Assembly: GCA_024638625.1 (NCBI GenBank)
Contig: JAHEJY010000012.1
Location: forward strand, 1-39,272
Origin: Actinomycetes bacterium
GTDB lineage: Bacteria; Actinomycetota; Acidimicrobiia; Spongiisociales; SHLN01
Reading direction: 5' to 3'
Length of the DNA: 39,272 nucleotides
Made by a program: the position numbers and the translations under genes. Positions 15,085 through 23,666 of the stretch are shown here, in pieces. The notes beneath the pieces were generated by a model that saw only the letters and a list, made by a program, of their open reading frames with translations, did not search any database and was not told the origin of the DNA. The first letter of the stretch is position 1. Each line of letters begins with the position of its first letter.

Positions 15085-15639
15085 GTGAAGCTTTCCGTAC
15101 CAAACGTCCTCGCTCTACTTCGCGTGATAGCTGTGCCAATCGTGATGGTCCTGATCTTTCAGGAGAATTGGACTCCGGCTGCGGTTGTGTTCACGATTGC
15201 GGCGGTAACCGATTTCTTCGACGGCTACATTGCGCGCCGGCTCAATGACACGACCACCTTTGGTGCTTTTCTCGACCTGATCGCTGATAAGTTGCTGACG
15301 GTCGGAACCTTGATGTCCCTTCTGGCGAAAGATCGGGTTTCGCTGATCATTGCTTTTGCGATTATTGGCCGCGAGATGGTCGTCATAAGCCTCCGGTCCG
15401 TAACGGCGGGGCGGGGAGTCAGTATCAAAGCTTCCGACTTCGGCAAGGCCAAGGCCTGGATCCAGTTCGTGGCAGTGGGAATGGTTCTGATCCGGGGCAC
15501 GGAGAAATGGGGCGCGCTATTTCCTGACGAGTGGGCGATGGCAATTGCCGCCGTGTGGACGGTTGCCAGCGGGGTGGAGTACCTATGGCGCTTCCGCAAG
15601 GTGTTGGCCACGGATGAGCCGACTGCGGCAGGTCCGTGA
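15085..15639 (+). CDS. pgsA: CDP-diacylglycerol-glycerol-3-phosphate 3-phosphatidyltransferase
   Basis: PgsA makes phosphatidylglycerol phosphate from CDP-diacylglycerol and glycerol 3-phosphate in the membrane. The 184-residue protein has the CDP-alcohol phosphatidyltransferase signature: D-x2-DG-x2-AR in TDFFDGYIARRL, then G and D-x3-D in FGAFLDLIADK. Multiple membrane helices surround it. The N-terminus MKLSVPNVLALLRVIAVPIV is typical of the family. The start is GTG at 15085; an ATG two bases earlier is out of frame and meets TGA at once. Its stop overlaps the plsY GTG by 4 bases, so the two are translationally coupled. The choice of glycerol phosphate rather than another alcohol rests on overall similarity to PgsA. 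Confidence 0.92.
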   Translation: MKLSVPNVLALLRVIAVPIVMVLIFQENWTPAAVVFTIAAVTDFFDGYIARRLNDTTTFGAFLDLIADKLLTVGTLMSLLAKDRVSLIIAFAIIGREMVVISLRSVTAGRGVSIKASDFGKAKAWIQFVAVGMVLIRGTEKWGALFPDEWAMAIAAVWTVASGVEYLWRFRKVLATDEPTAAGP

Positions 15640-16220
15640 GCACCGTCTTCGGCCTCATCCTGGCCTACCTGGTCGGCAGTATCAGCCTTGCCCGCCTTGC
15701 GACAAGATCTGCCGAGGTCGACATCACGGCGGTGGGCAGCGGCAATCCGGGCGCAACCAACGTGGCCCGGGCTCTCGGTAAAAAAGCAGGCGCCGCTGTG
15801 TTAGTCGGAGATCTCCTGAAAGGGGTTATCGGCTCACTCCTGGGGATGTGGTTGATATCCGACGGTGGAATCGAGGCCGGGTTTCTTGGAGGAGCGGCAG
15901 CGGTCGTCGGGCACTGCCTGCCGGTGTGGTACCGGTTTCGAGGCGGCAAAGGCGTCGCAACGGCCGGGGGCATGTTGCTGGTGAACGCATGGGTCCTGAG
16001 CCTCGTGTTGACCGTTATCTGGGCGGCAATGATCAGGACTGTCAAGATCTCGTCGGTGGCATCGCTGACGGTCGTGACGCTGGCGGTGCCGGGGGTATGG
16101 GTGACGACCGGTTCGACCGGTGCGACGGTCGTAATGGCTGGAGTCGCGGTGTTGGTGGTAGCGCGTCATCGCGAGAATATCGCACGTCTGCTCGCAGGTA
16201 GCGAGGGGAAGGTCGTCTAG
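15636..16220 (+). CDS. plsY: Glycerol-3-phosphate acyltransferase PlsY
   Basis: PlsY transfers an acyl group from acyl phosphate to glycerol 3-phosphate, the first committed step of phospholipid synthesis in many bacteria. The 194-residue protein shows the three PlsY motifs: the GSGNPGATNVARALGKK stretch near residue 35, the GHCLPVWYRFRGGKGVATA stretch near residue 90 and a C-terminal region ending in the VVARHRENIARLLAG segment. Membrane helices separate them. The GTG start overlaps the pgsA stop by 4 bases. A plsX gene was not seen in the window. Confidence 0.96.
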   Translation: MSTVFGLILAYLVGSISLARLATRSAEVDITAVGSGNPGATNVARALGKKAGAAVLVGDLLKGVIGSLLGMWLISDGGIEAGFLGGAAAVVGHCLPVWYRFRGGKGVATAGGMLLVNAWVLSLVLTVIWAAMIRTVKISSVASLTVVTLAVPGVWVTTGSTGATVVMAGVAVLVVARHRENIARLLAGSEGKVV

Positions 16221-16235
16221 TTAGCATCCGCCGCC

Positions 16236-17123
16236 ATGAACGCGGTGATTGTGGAGGGACTCGTAAAGGAATACGGGTCACGCCGCGCAGTGGATGACAT
16301 CGATTTCGAAATCGCGTCGGGGGAAGTGTTTGCGCTGCTGGGGCCGAATGGAGCCGGGAAAACAACCACGGTCGAGATTCTCGAGGGTCATAGATTCCGA
16401 GACGCCGGAGAAGTAGTGGTGCTCGGAATGGATCCCGGCACCGCCGGACCCTATTACCGGCAACGCATCGGCATCGTCCTCCAGTCCAGTGGATTCGAAC
16501 CCAATCTCACTGTCTCCGAATCGGTTTCGATGTATCGGAGTTACTACGAAAACCCGATGGCGGTAGATCAGGTCCTGACGATCGTGGGGTTGCGGGAGCG
16601 CAAGAACGCCCGGGTCAAGACGCTCTCAGGGGGTCAGCAGCGCCGGCTTGATCTGGCGCTAGGTCTCGTCGGAAACCCCGACATGCTGTTTCTGGACGAG
16701 CCCACTACCGGCTTTGATCCATCGGCGCGGCGTCAAGCCTGGGAAGTCGTCAACAACCTGAGATCACTAGGCAAAACCATCTTGTTGACCACTCACTACA
16801 TGGACGAAGCCGAGTATCTGGCAGATACGCTCGCCGTGATTTCAGGCGGCACGATCGTTTCGACCGGATCACCGTCCACCATCGGAGGTTCGGAATACCG
16901 GCGGGCGACCGTTTCATTTCGGGCCACGGGCCGTCCGCCCGGCACCGAGGACTGGAACCATGACGGCGGAATCTTCTCGGTCGTGACAGACGACTCGACG
17001 CGTGTCCTCAACCGGCTCACATCCTGGGCGCTGGCAGAAGGCGTCACGCTCATCGATCTGGAGGTCACGCGACCGAGCCTGGAGGATATCTATCTCTCCC
17101 TCACCGGGGGGAGTGATGTTTAG
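16236..17123 (+). CDS. ABC transporter ATP-binding protein (ABC-2 / drug-exporter type)
   Basis: This 295-residue ATPase carries the standard set: Walker A GPNGAGKTTTVEIL (about residue 33-46), signature LSGGQQRRLDLALG, Walker B MLFLDEPTTGFDP, and the H-loop TTHYMDEAEYLAD. The C-terminal roughly 85 residues after the nucleotide-binding domain match the extra domain of DrrA/CcmA-like exporters. Its stop overlaps the start of the permease gene by 8 bases, so the two form an export system. The substrate is unknown; its position behind plsY, with the desaturase just downstream, makes a lipid or envelope substrate thinkable, but this is inference. Confidence 0.95.
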   Translation: MNAVIVEGLVKEYGSRRAVDDIDFEIASGEVFALLGPNGAGKTTTVEILEGHRFRDAGEVVVLGMDPGTAGPYYRQRIGIVLQSSGFEPNLTVSESVSMYRSYYENPMAVDQVLTIVGLRERKNARVKTLSGGQQRRLDLALGLVGNPDMLFLDEPTTGFDPSARRQAWEVVNNLRSLGKTILLTTHYMDEAEYLADTLAVISGGTIVSTGSPSTIGGSEYRRATVSFRATGRPPGTEDWNHDGGIFSVVTDDSTRVLNRLTSWALAEGVTLIDLEVTRPSLEDIYLSLTGGSDV

Positions 17124-17931
17124 GAGTTTGGCGCAGGTCCTTCGTCAAATCCGCTACGAAAACCGGACATTCTGGCGCAATCCGGCAGCGGCCTTTTTCA
17201 CGATCTTGTTTCCCCTCATGATGTTGCTGATCTTCGCGACCGTCTTTGGCAACGAACCCACAGGCCTCGGGGTGACGACAGCACAGTTCTACGCGCCGGC
17301 CCTCGCGGTGTTCGGTGCGGTATCGGCCGCATACACCAGCCTCGCAATCGGCACGGCGATTGCGAGGGATCAAGGGGTGCTCAAACGGGTCCGCGGAACG
17401 CCCTTGCCACCGTGGGCCTATATGGCGGCGCGAATCTTGTCGTCCGTGTGGTTGGCGGCACTATCGATAGCTCTGATGTTGGCAATCGGCATCCTGCTTT
17501 ATGACCTCGAGATTCGAACGGAGCAGATCCCGACCCTCATCGTCACGTTTGTCGCCGGTGTGGCCGCGTTCGCGGCACTTGGTCTGGCGATCACAGGGGT
17601 GGCTTCGGCAGATTCGGTGCCCGCAATCACGAACGCAACTCTGTTGCCACTGGCATTCATCTCCGGAGTGTTCCTCGGGCCGAGTCTCGAGATGCCCCCG
17701 TGGCTGGATCAGGTGGCTGACCTGTTCCCGCTCAAACATTTTGTCGAACCATTCGTCAACGCGTTCATTCCCGGAACGAGCGCCAGTATTCCGTGGACCG
17801 ACATCGCCTGGTTGGGTGGATGGCTGGCGGTTGGTATCGTTGCAGCAATGCTGTTTTTTCGATGGGATCCCCGTCCCGAGTCAGGGCGGGGAGCCCGCCG
17901 GCGTAACCGCAATGACCGCGTTACGGTCTAA
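17116..17931 (+). CDS. ABC-2 type permease
   Basis: From the ATG at 17116 the protein is 271 residues with six membrane helices and the ABC-2 fold: FRSLAQVLRQIRYENRTFWR, first helix FFTILFPLMMLLIFATVFGN, then ARDQGVLKRVRGTPLPPWAY, the conserved cytoplasmic segment between helices, and LPLAFISGVFLGPSLEMPPW near the end. A GGGGGGAG run stands just before the start as a ribosome binding site; a GTG three bases earlier is an equal alternative. The longer frame beginning at 17002 is inside the ATPase gene and is rejected. It pairs with the ATPase encoded immediately upstream. Confidence 0.9.
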   Translation: MFRSLAQVLRQIRYENRTFWRNPAAAFFTILFPLMMLLIFATVFGNEPTGLGVTTAQFYAPALAVFGAVSAAYTSLAIGTAIARDQGVLKRVRGTPLPPWAYMAARILSSVWLAALSIALMLAIGILLYDLEIRTEQIPTLIVTFVAGVAAFAALGLAITGVASADSVPAITNATLLPLAFISGVFLGPSLEMPPWLDQVADLFPLKHFVEPFVNAFIPGTSASIPWTDIAWLGGWLAVGIVAAMLFFRWDPRPESGRGARRRNRNDRVTV

Positions 17932-18014
17932 GAAGATGAGCGGTCGCATCAATATGATCCCGTCCGGAGTCTGATGAGCGATCGGGCAACCGGTGGACAA
18001 GGAAACGGAGCAAC

Positions 18015-18959
18015 GTGACACAGAAAGGTTCTTCCAACGGCGCGATCGATGGGCCGAACAACGAAGCCCATTACGAGTTGTTGAAAGCCGTCGAGCCTGC
18101 TGTTGAGCAACTGATGGCCGATCACAACGAACGTCGCGAGCACTGGTACGCCCACGAGATCGTGCCGTGGGAGAAGGGACGCAGCTTCCGAGACGAACCC
18201 TGGGAGGAGTCTCAATGCACGATTTCTCCGGTCGCTCGCACCTCGTTGGTACTCAACTTGCTCACCGAGGACAATCTCCCTTATTACCACTCTGAGATCG
18301 AAAGCCACATGAAGCACGCCTCAGAGGTCTTCCAAAAATGGACCAACCAGTGGACGGCCGAAGAGGGTCAACATGCAATCGCGATTCGGAGTTATCTGTT
18401 GACGACCCGTAACTGCGATCCCTACGAGCTCGAAGACGATCGCCTGGCGACAATGTCAACGGGCTTCAACACCGGGGCCCCGAATCCGACGGCGGTTTTC
18501 GCATACACCTCGGCTCAAGAACTGGCGACCCGGGTGAGCCATCGCAATGCCGGCAAGCTGACAGACGACCCCGTCGCCTACGAACTCATGGGTCGAATCG
18601 CGACTGACGAAAACCACCATTTCATGTTCTATCGCGGAGTGATTGCCGCGATGCTGGCTGAGCAACCAGCCCTGGTCTTGCCTTATATCTATCAGCAACT
18701 CGACGATTTCGTCATGCCTGGCGTCGGCATGCCGAATTTCATGCGCCGGGCAGTGGAAATGGCGAAGGCGGGTGTCTATAACCTCCGCATCCATCACGAT
18801 CGCGTGCTCAAGCCGCTCCTACGCGATTGGGACGTGGGCTCGATCACCGGGTTGACCGGTGCGTCGGCAGAAATGCAGGAAAAGATCATGAATCTGCCGG
18901 ATCGGGTACTGCGCAAGGCCGAAATTCTCGAGCGACGAATGGGCATGACACCGGCCTGA
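18015..18959 (+). CDS. Acyl-ACP desaturase (ferritin-like di-iron, DesA-type)
   Basis: Family members introduce a cis double bond into acyl chains on acyl carrier protein using a di-iron centre. The 314-residue soluble protein shows the four-helix ligand pattern: E85 (LLTEDNLPYY), EEGQH (116-120), E169 (AQELATR) and DENHH (198-202). The order fits the type 2 acyl-ACP desaturases known from plants and mycobacteria (DesA1/DesA2). The GTG at 18015 follows GGAGCAAC, a plausible ribosome binding site. It follows the ABC transporter after 83 bases. The position of the new double bond cannot be read from sequence. Confidence 0.9.
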   Translation: MTQKGSSNGAIDGPNNEAHYELLKAVEPAVEQLMADHNERREHWYAHEIVPWEKGRSFRDEPWEESQCTISPVARTSLVLNLLTEDNLPYYHSEIESHMKHASEVFQKWTNQWTAEEGQHAIAIRSYLLTTRNCDPYELEDDRLATMSTGFNTGAPNPTAVFAYTSAQELATRVSHRNAGKLTDDPVAYELMGRIATDENHHFMFYRGVIAAMLAEQPALVLPYIYQQLDDFVMPGVGMPNFMRRAVEMAKAGVYNLRIHHDRVLKPLLRDWDVGSITGLTGASAEMQEKIMNLPDRVLRKAEILERRMGMTPA

Positions 18960-18966
18960 CCACCAC

Positions 18967-19851
18967 ATGCTCCGGGGACTTCATCGAAACGGCGTCATCG
19001 AACGACCGACGAATCCGTGGTTAGCGTTGTTCTTGGCTCCCGTAGTTTCGATCATCGGCAACGTTGCCGGTCTGGTCATCCTGGGCTCCCTGCCCACCTT
19101 GAAGGGCGCGGGTGGGTTCGCAACGGAGCTGATCGCGCTGTTCCTACCCATAACCATCCTGATATGGGTGTGGAGGCGTGGGGTCGAGCGAGGCGATATT
19201 GCGAGCCTCGGGCTGGAGCCGTTCCGGGGCTTGTTTCGGTTTGCGCGCGGATTTGCCATCGGATTCTCGATGTTCTCGGTGGTGGTTGGTGGTCTCAGGT
19301 TGCTGGGCATGATGGAATTGGACCCCTCTCCCATGGCGACAACAGGCCTGTCGGCGATCGGAGCGCTGGTCATTGTTCTAGGCGGCTGGATCGTCCAGGC
19401 GACCACAGAAGAAATTGTTGCCCGTGGCTGGTTGATGTCGACCATCGCGGCCAGGGCCAACGTTCCGCTGGCGATCGTGGGCAGCAGTTTGCTGTTCGCG
19501 TTACTGCATGTGCTCAACGCAAACGTCTCGATACTGGCGATGATCAACATCATGCTCGTCGGACTGTTCTTGGCGGTGTACTCAATTGCGGAGGGCGGTA
19601 TCTGGGGTGTAGCCGGACTTCACACCGCCTGGAATTTCGCGCAGGCCAACGTCTTCGGTCTCGAGGTGAGTGGTAATGCAGTCAGGGTCGGGACGCTATG
19701 GGATCTGCAGGAAGCCGGCCCCGGAGTTATGACGGGTGATCTGTTCGGGCCGGAAGCCGGCCTCGTCGCGAGCCTGGTGATCGGCGTGGCGTTGATGGCG
19801 GCCACTGTGCGCCTGCGAAGGGTTATAGCGGCGGCTGATCAGTTGCGCTGA
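18967..19851 (+). CDS. CPBP family intramembrane metalloprotease (CAAX-like)
   Basis: This 294-residue membrane protein holds the ABI/CPBP motifs on consecutive helices: EEIVARGWLMSTI (glutamate pair plus Arg), FALLHVLN (motif 2 histidine) and AGLHTAWNFA (motif 3 His and Asn). Eight or so hydrophobic segments surround them. Members are related to CAAX prenyl proteases, and many in bacteria have no known substrate. The start ATG at 18967 is 7 bases after the desaturase stop, so they probably share a transcript. The end overlaps the convergent P-type ATPase by 13 bases. Confidence 0.9.
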   Translation: MLRGLHRNGVIERPTNPWLALFLAPVVSIIGNVAGLVILGSLPTLKGAGGFATELIALFLPITILIWVWRRGVERGDIASLGLEPFRGLFRFARGFAIGFSMFSVVVGGLRLLGMMELDPSPMATTGLSAIGALVIVLGGWIVQATTEEIVARGWLMSTIAARANVPLAIVGSSLLFALLHVLNANVSILAMINIMLVGLFLAVYSIAEGGIWGVAGLHTAWNFAQANVFGLEVSGNAVRVGTLWDLQEAGPGVMTGDLFGPEAGLVASLVIGVALMAATVRLRRVIAAADQLR

Positions 19852-22289
19852 TAGAGCTCGCGGATCTGACGCCACGTTCGCTCGACCCAGGATTCAACAT
19901 CGGTTTCCATGCGGCGGAGCCGGGCTTCCAGCCGTTCTGCGCGTCGGGAGCGCAGCAAGCCGGGAACGAGCAACGACCACTCGACGGCCCGGAGGGCCGC
20001 GAACATGATGGCACCCGTCATCGCCGCAATCCCGATGGTCGCCATGAACTCGAGAAAATCGGGTAGAGAGAGTTCAAAGAAGCTGCGCAGGCCGGGCGAG
20101 ATGAAGGCAAACGCTGTCAGGCCGGCCATTGCCATCAAGAGCGTTCTGCGCGCAGGGTTGTAGGGGCGTGAAATCACGGCGAGGACGAACAATCCGATGA
20201 GCGTGAGCACATATGTCGCGGCGGTTCGGGCCTCGATGATGGTGGCGCCGGGCTGTTCCAGGACGAGGCGATACCCGATGAAGGTTGCGGCCGCGGCCAG
20301 GGCCCCGGCAGGTATGGCGAATCGGAGCACCCTCATCAGGAATCCGGTACGGGCCCGTCGAGCCGACGGCGACAGTGCCAGGAAGAACGACGGGATTCCG
20401 ATCGTAACGGTCCCGACCAGTGTGAGGTGCCGTGGTAAAAACGGGAAAGCGATGTTGGCGACACCGATGATGATTGCCAGGGCGAGCGCGTACACCGTCT
20501 TCGTTAGGTAGAGATTTGCAACGCGCTCAACGTTGGCAATCACCCGTCGCCCCTCGGCAACGACGTGCGGCAGCGTGGCGAAGTCTGACTCGAGCAGCAC
20601 GACCTGCGCGGCGGCCCGCGTGGCGGTTGCCCCTGAACCCATGGCAATACCGATGTCTGCATCCTTGAGAGCCAGGACGTCGTTGACGCCGTCTCCGGTC
20701 ATTGCCACCACATGACCGCGCGCTTGAAGAGCCCGCACCATGTCTCGCTTCTGTTGTGGCGATACCCGGCCAAATATGCTCCGGCTCTGCATGAGATCAG
20801 CCAGCTCCTCGGGATCCTTTGGAAGGTGGCGGGCGTCAACCGGAGGTCGCGACAGTTCGATCCCGACCTGTCCGGCTATCGCGGCAACCGTCTCAGGGTG
20901 GTCTCCCGAGATCACTTTGAGTGACACGCTCTGGCTGTTGAAGTACTCGAGGATTCGTTTGACGTCCGGACGTGGAGGATCCAGCAAGAGCACGAAGGCG
21001 GCAGGTTCCAGGTCGGGCGGGAGCCTCGTGTCGGCGAGGGCAGAATTCGACCGGGACAACAACACCGTCCGGTAACCGGAACGCGAGAGCTGTTCGGCCC
21101 GTTCGAGTACATCGGCTCGATCGTGGGCGATGACGTCGGGAGCGCCCATGACCCAGGTCTTGTGACCCTCGAACGTTGCGCCGGACCACTTGCGGGATGA
21201 TGCAAACGGCACCGTAGCAAGTACCCGCCATCCAACCGGCTGCGGATAGGCGTCCTTGACCGCTCGCAACGTGCTATTCGGATTCGGATCCGATGCTGCC
21301 AATGCGCCCAGAGCGGCCGCCAGGTCGTCGACCACGAGCGCCTCGAGATCGACTGCTGAAAGGTGCCCGGTTGTCAATGTCCCCGTCTTGTCAACACAGA
21401 GGACGTCAACCCGGGCGAGTCCCTCCACCGCCATGAGCTCCTGGATCAGCACGCGACGTCGTCCAAGCCTTATGACGCCCACGGCGAATGCGACGCTCGT
21501 GACGAGAACCAGGCCCTGGGGAACCATCGCGACGATCCCCGCGATCGATCCGCGTAGCGAACCGCGGATGTCGGCCGTGCGGAGCTGGCTCCACATGAGC
21601 AACGCCATCGTGGGAACGATGAGCCAGGCGATTCCTTTGAGCATCAGATCGATGCCGCTTCGGAGTTCGGAACGGACGAGAGCGAACTCCTTGGCCTCGG
21701 CCGCCAGGCGAGCTGCGTACGACGCAGCCCCGACCCGCGTTGCCCGCACAGTCCCGGCGCCTGCGACAACAAATGAGCCTGACAAGACCTGATCGCCATC
21801 TCGCTTCGGGACCTGGTCGGGCTCACCGGTGAGCAGAGATTCATCGAGTTCGAGTCCTACAGACGAGATGACCTGACCATCGATGACCACCTGGTCGCCT
21901 GGCTTGAACTCGACGAGATCATCCTGAACGATGTCTTCGGTATTGATCGATCTGCGTTTACCGGCTCTGATCACCGTGGTCCGCGGAGCGCTCAAGACGT
22001 TGAGGCGATCAAGGGTTCGCTTTGCCTTGATTTCCTGATAGATCCCGATGGCGGCGTTTGCGATCATGACGATTCCAAACAGGCTGTCCTGCCACGGGGC
22101 GACGAAGAAGATCGCGATCAATAGGACGCCTATCAGAATGTTGAACGGCGTAACCAGGTTGTCCTGGACGATCTCTTTGATCGTCCGTCCGGTGCCTTCG
22201 GGAGGGGTGTTTACCCGTCCCGCTTCGATGCGGTTCCTGACCTGTTTCTTTGTGAGTCCCGCAACCGCGTACGATTCCGTCTTGGTCAT
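19839..22289 (-). CDS. P-type cation-transporting ATPase (CtpE-like)
   Basis: This 816-residue pump has all P-type landmarks: the actuator loop LDESLLTGEPDQVPK, the phosphorylation site CVDKTGTLTTG (aspartate at about 300) and the hinge MTGDGVNDVLALKDADIGIA. About ten membrane helices are seen, the last six in the C-terminal 230 residues. The overall pattern is closest, from memory, to mycobacterial CtpE, a calcium-linked pump. In helix 4 the usual PEGL reads PQGL (AMVPQGLVLVTS), which may affect the ion site. I chose the ATG at 22289; the frame opens at a TTG at 22325. It lies 42 bases behind the lipoprotein gene on the same strand. The transported ion is not certain. Confidence 0.92.
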   Translation of the reverse strand: MTKTESYAVAGLTKKQVRNRIEAGRVNTPPEGTGRTIKEIVQDNLVTPFNILIGVLLIAIFFVAPWQDSLFGIVMIANAAIGIYQEIKAKRTLDRLNVLSAPRTTVIRAGKRRSINTEDIVQDDLVEFKPGDQVVIDGQVISSVGLELDESLLTGEPDQVPKRDGDQVLSGSFVVAGAGTVRATRVGAASYAARLAAEAKEFALVRSELRSGIDLMLKGIAWLIVPTMALLMWSQLRTADIRGSLRGSIAGIVAMVPQGLVLVTSVAFAVGVIRLGRRRVLIQELMAVEGLARVDVLCVDKTGTLTTGHLSAVDLEALVVDDLAAALGALAASDPNPNSTLRAVKDAYPQPVGWRVLATVPFASSRKWSGATFEGHKTWVMGAPDVIAHDRADVLERAEQLSRSGYRTVLLSRSNSALADTRLPPDLEPAAFVLLLDPPRPDVKRILEYFNSQSVSLKVISGDHPETVAAIAGQVGIELSRPPVDARHLPKDPEELADLMQSRSIFGRVSPQQKRDMVRALQARGHVVAMTGDGVNDVLALKDADIGIAMGSGATATRAAAQVVLLESDFATLPHVVAEGRRVIANVERVANLYLTKTVYALALAIIIGVANIAFPFLPRHLTLVGTVTIGIPSFFLALSPSARRARTGFLMRVLRFAIPAGALAAAATFIGYRLVLEQPGATIIEARTAATYVLTLIGLFVLAVISRPYNPARRTLLMAMAGLTAFAFISPGLRSFFELSLPDFLEFMATIGIAAMTGAIMFAALRAVEWSLLVPGLLRSRRAERLEARLRRMETDVESWVERTWRQIRELYQRN

Positions 22290-22331
22290 TGTCACGCGGT
22301 CCACGCTAATCGAGGGACCCGACAAGGACGC

Positions 22332-23570
22332 CTATCGCGGATCGAAAACGGCCTCAGCTCCCTCTGTCAGATAGGTTGGATCGCTCTCTCCGCCGGCATC
22401 GAGAAGCCAGATGCCCGAACTCCCATCGATGGTGCCGAAGAACAGGAATGATGAACCGTCGGGGCTCCACCACGAATGGCTGAGTGCGTACTGATCAAAG
22501 AACTGCAGATACGTCTGGAGCCAGTAGCGGGAAAGCCTGCCGGAACCGATACTCACGGCTGCGCTGCCGTCTCGAGACCAGGTGTACAGATTGATACTGT
22601 CTCCTTCCTGTTCCATCCATACCAGCGAATTGCGCTGGTCATTCCAGAAGAACCAGAGAGCCTCCGAGCTGAGCTCGATGTCTGTTTCACCCACGACGGT
22701 AAGTGTTCCGGCCAACCCGGTTGTTCGTTCGAGGATTGCGATATTGCCACCTTCGCCGACCGCGAATGATGTGTTCTGTGAGTCGAGCTCGACGGTGTTC
22801 TTGATATTTCCGGCGATGTCGCGTGTTTCCAGTTGTGATCGATCACCATCGAGGCCGACCAGGTATATCCCATCAGCGGTCCAGGCCGGGGCGAAGAACA
22901 CACCGGTCTCGTCTACAAATGAAGTCGGCTCTCCTGAAAGGAGGAGCTCCATTGCCGTGCCCTCATGATGGGTGATAAGACGATCGCCGTCCGGCGACCA
23001 ATCGAAGTACAGCGGTTGCGAGTTGAACACCGGCATGGTGTCCCCCGTGCCGGGGTCCAGGATCGAGAGCTGGAGTCGCGGCGGGGAAGCTCCGAGGTAG
23101 GCGAGCCTTTCGCCGTTCGGCGACCAATACATGTAGAACGGCGGGAAGGATACGAAGTGACTGGAGCGCTCGCCCTCGGGACTTATCACTTCGATCGTAG
23201 CGGAGATGCTTTGCGCGGATGGCCCCCGGGTCTCCACCTCTTGTCCGGAGATTCGCTGCGCATTGGTCGGGTCAACAACCGTGGCTGTGGATGAGGCCTG
23301 GGCAGAGATCCCATCGCCCCCGCCCACGCTGGACCTCGCAAACGCAAGGCTTCCTTGCGCCGACCAGGTCAACTGCGAATAGACCACTCCGAATTCGGCG
23401 TCGGAGGTGAGGGGGCTGAGGTTCGTGCCATCGGCATTGATCGTGGCAACGTTGCCGTCGGGTCCGATGAGGGCAAGTCGTCCTATCGAGCCCTCTGGTT
23501 CGTCCGAGCAACCCGCCAGGGTTACCAGGATCAGGCCAATTGATGCCAGGAGGGGGACTCGACGAAACAC
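22332..23570 (-). CDS. Lipoprotein with WD40/TolB-like beta-propeller repeats
   Basis: The 412-residue protein begins with a lipoprotein signal (hydrophobic LLASIGLILVT, lipobox LAGC), then a short SDEPEG linker. The rest shows repeated blades with TolB/PD40-like patterns: FPPFYMYWSPNGERLAYLGA, SQPLYFDWSPDGDRLITHH, FFAPAWTADGIYLVGLDGD and LSHSWWSPDGSSFLFFGTID. Each blade holds the conserved W(S/T)xDGxxL core. It is exported and anchored outside the membrane; the role is unknown, possibly protein binding. It precedes the P-type ATPase by 42 bases and may be coexpressed with it. The start ATG at 23570 gives a normal signal peptide. Confidence 0.88.
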   Translation of the reverse strand: MFRRVPLLASIGLILVTLAGCSDEPEGSIGRLALIGPDGNVATINADGTNLSPLTSDAEFGVVYSQLTWSAQGSLAFARSSVGGGDGISAQASSTATVVDPTNAQRISGQEVETRGPSAQSISATIEVISPEGERSSHFVSFPPFYMYWSPNGERLAYLGASPPRLQLSILDPGTGDTMPVFNSQPLYFDWSPDGDRLITHHEGTAMELLLSGEPTSFVDETGVFFAPAWTADGIYLVGLDGDRSQLETRDIAGNIKNTVELDSQNTSFAVGEGGNIAILERTTGLAGTLTVVGETDIELSSEALWFFWNDQRNSLVWMEQEGDSINLYTWSRDGSAAVSIGSGRLSRYWLQTYLQFFDQYALSHSWWSPDGSSFLFFGTIDGSSGIWLLDAGGESDPTYLTEGAEAVFDPR

Positions 23571-23666
23571 GCTTCAAGCATGGTGCCGAGGAGATCTCTA
23601 TGCAAAGCGATCTCCCCCCTGACCAGTGGGCGGGACCGGGGGACGTTCTACGGATAGGCTGCCGCC

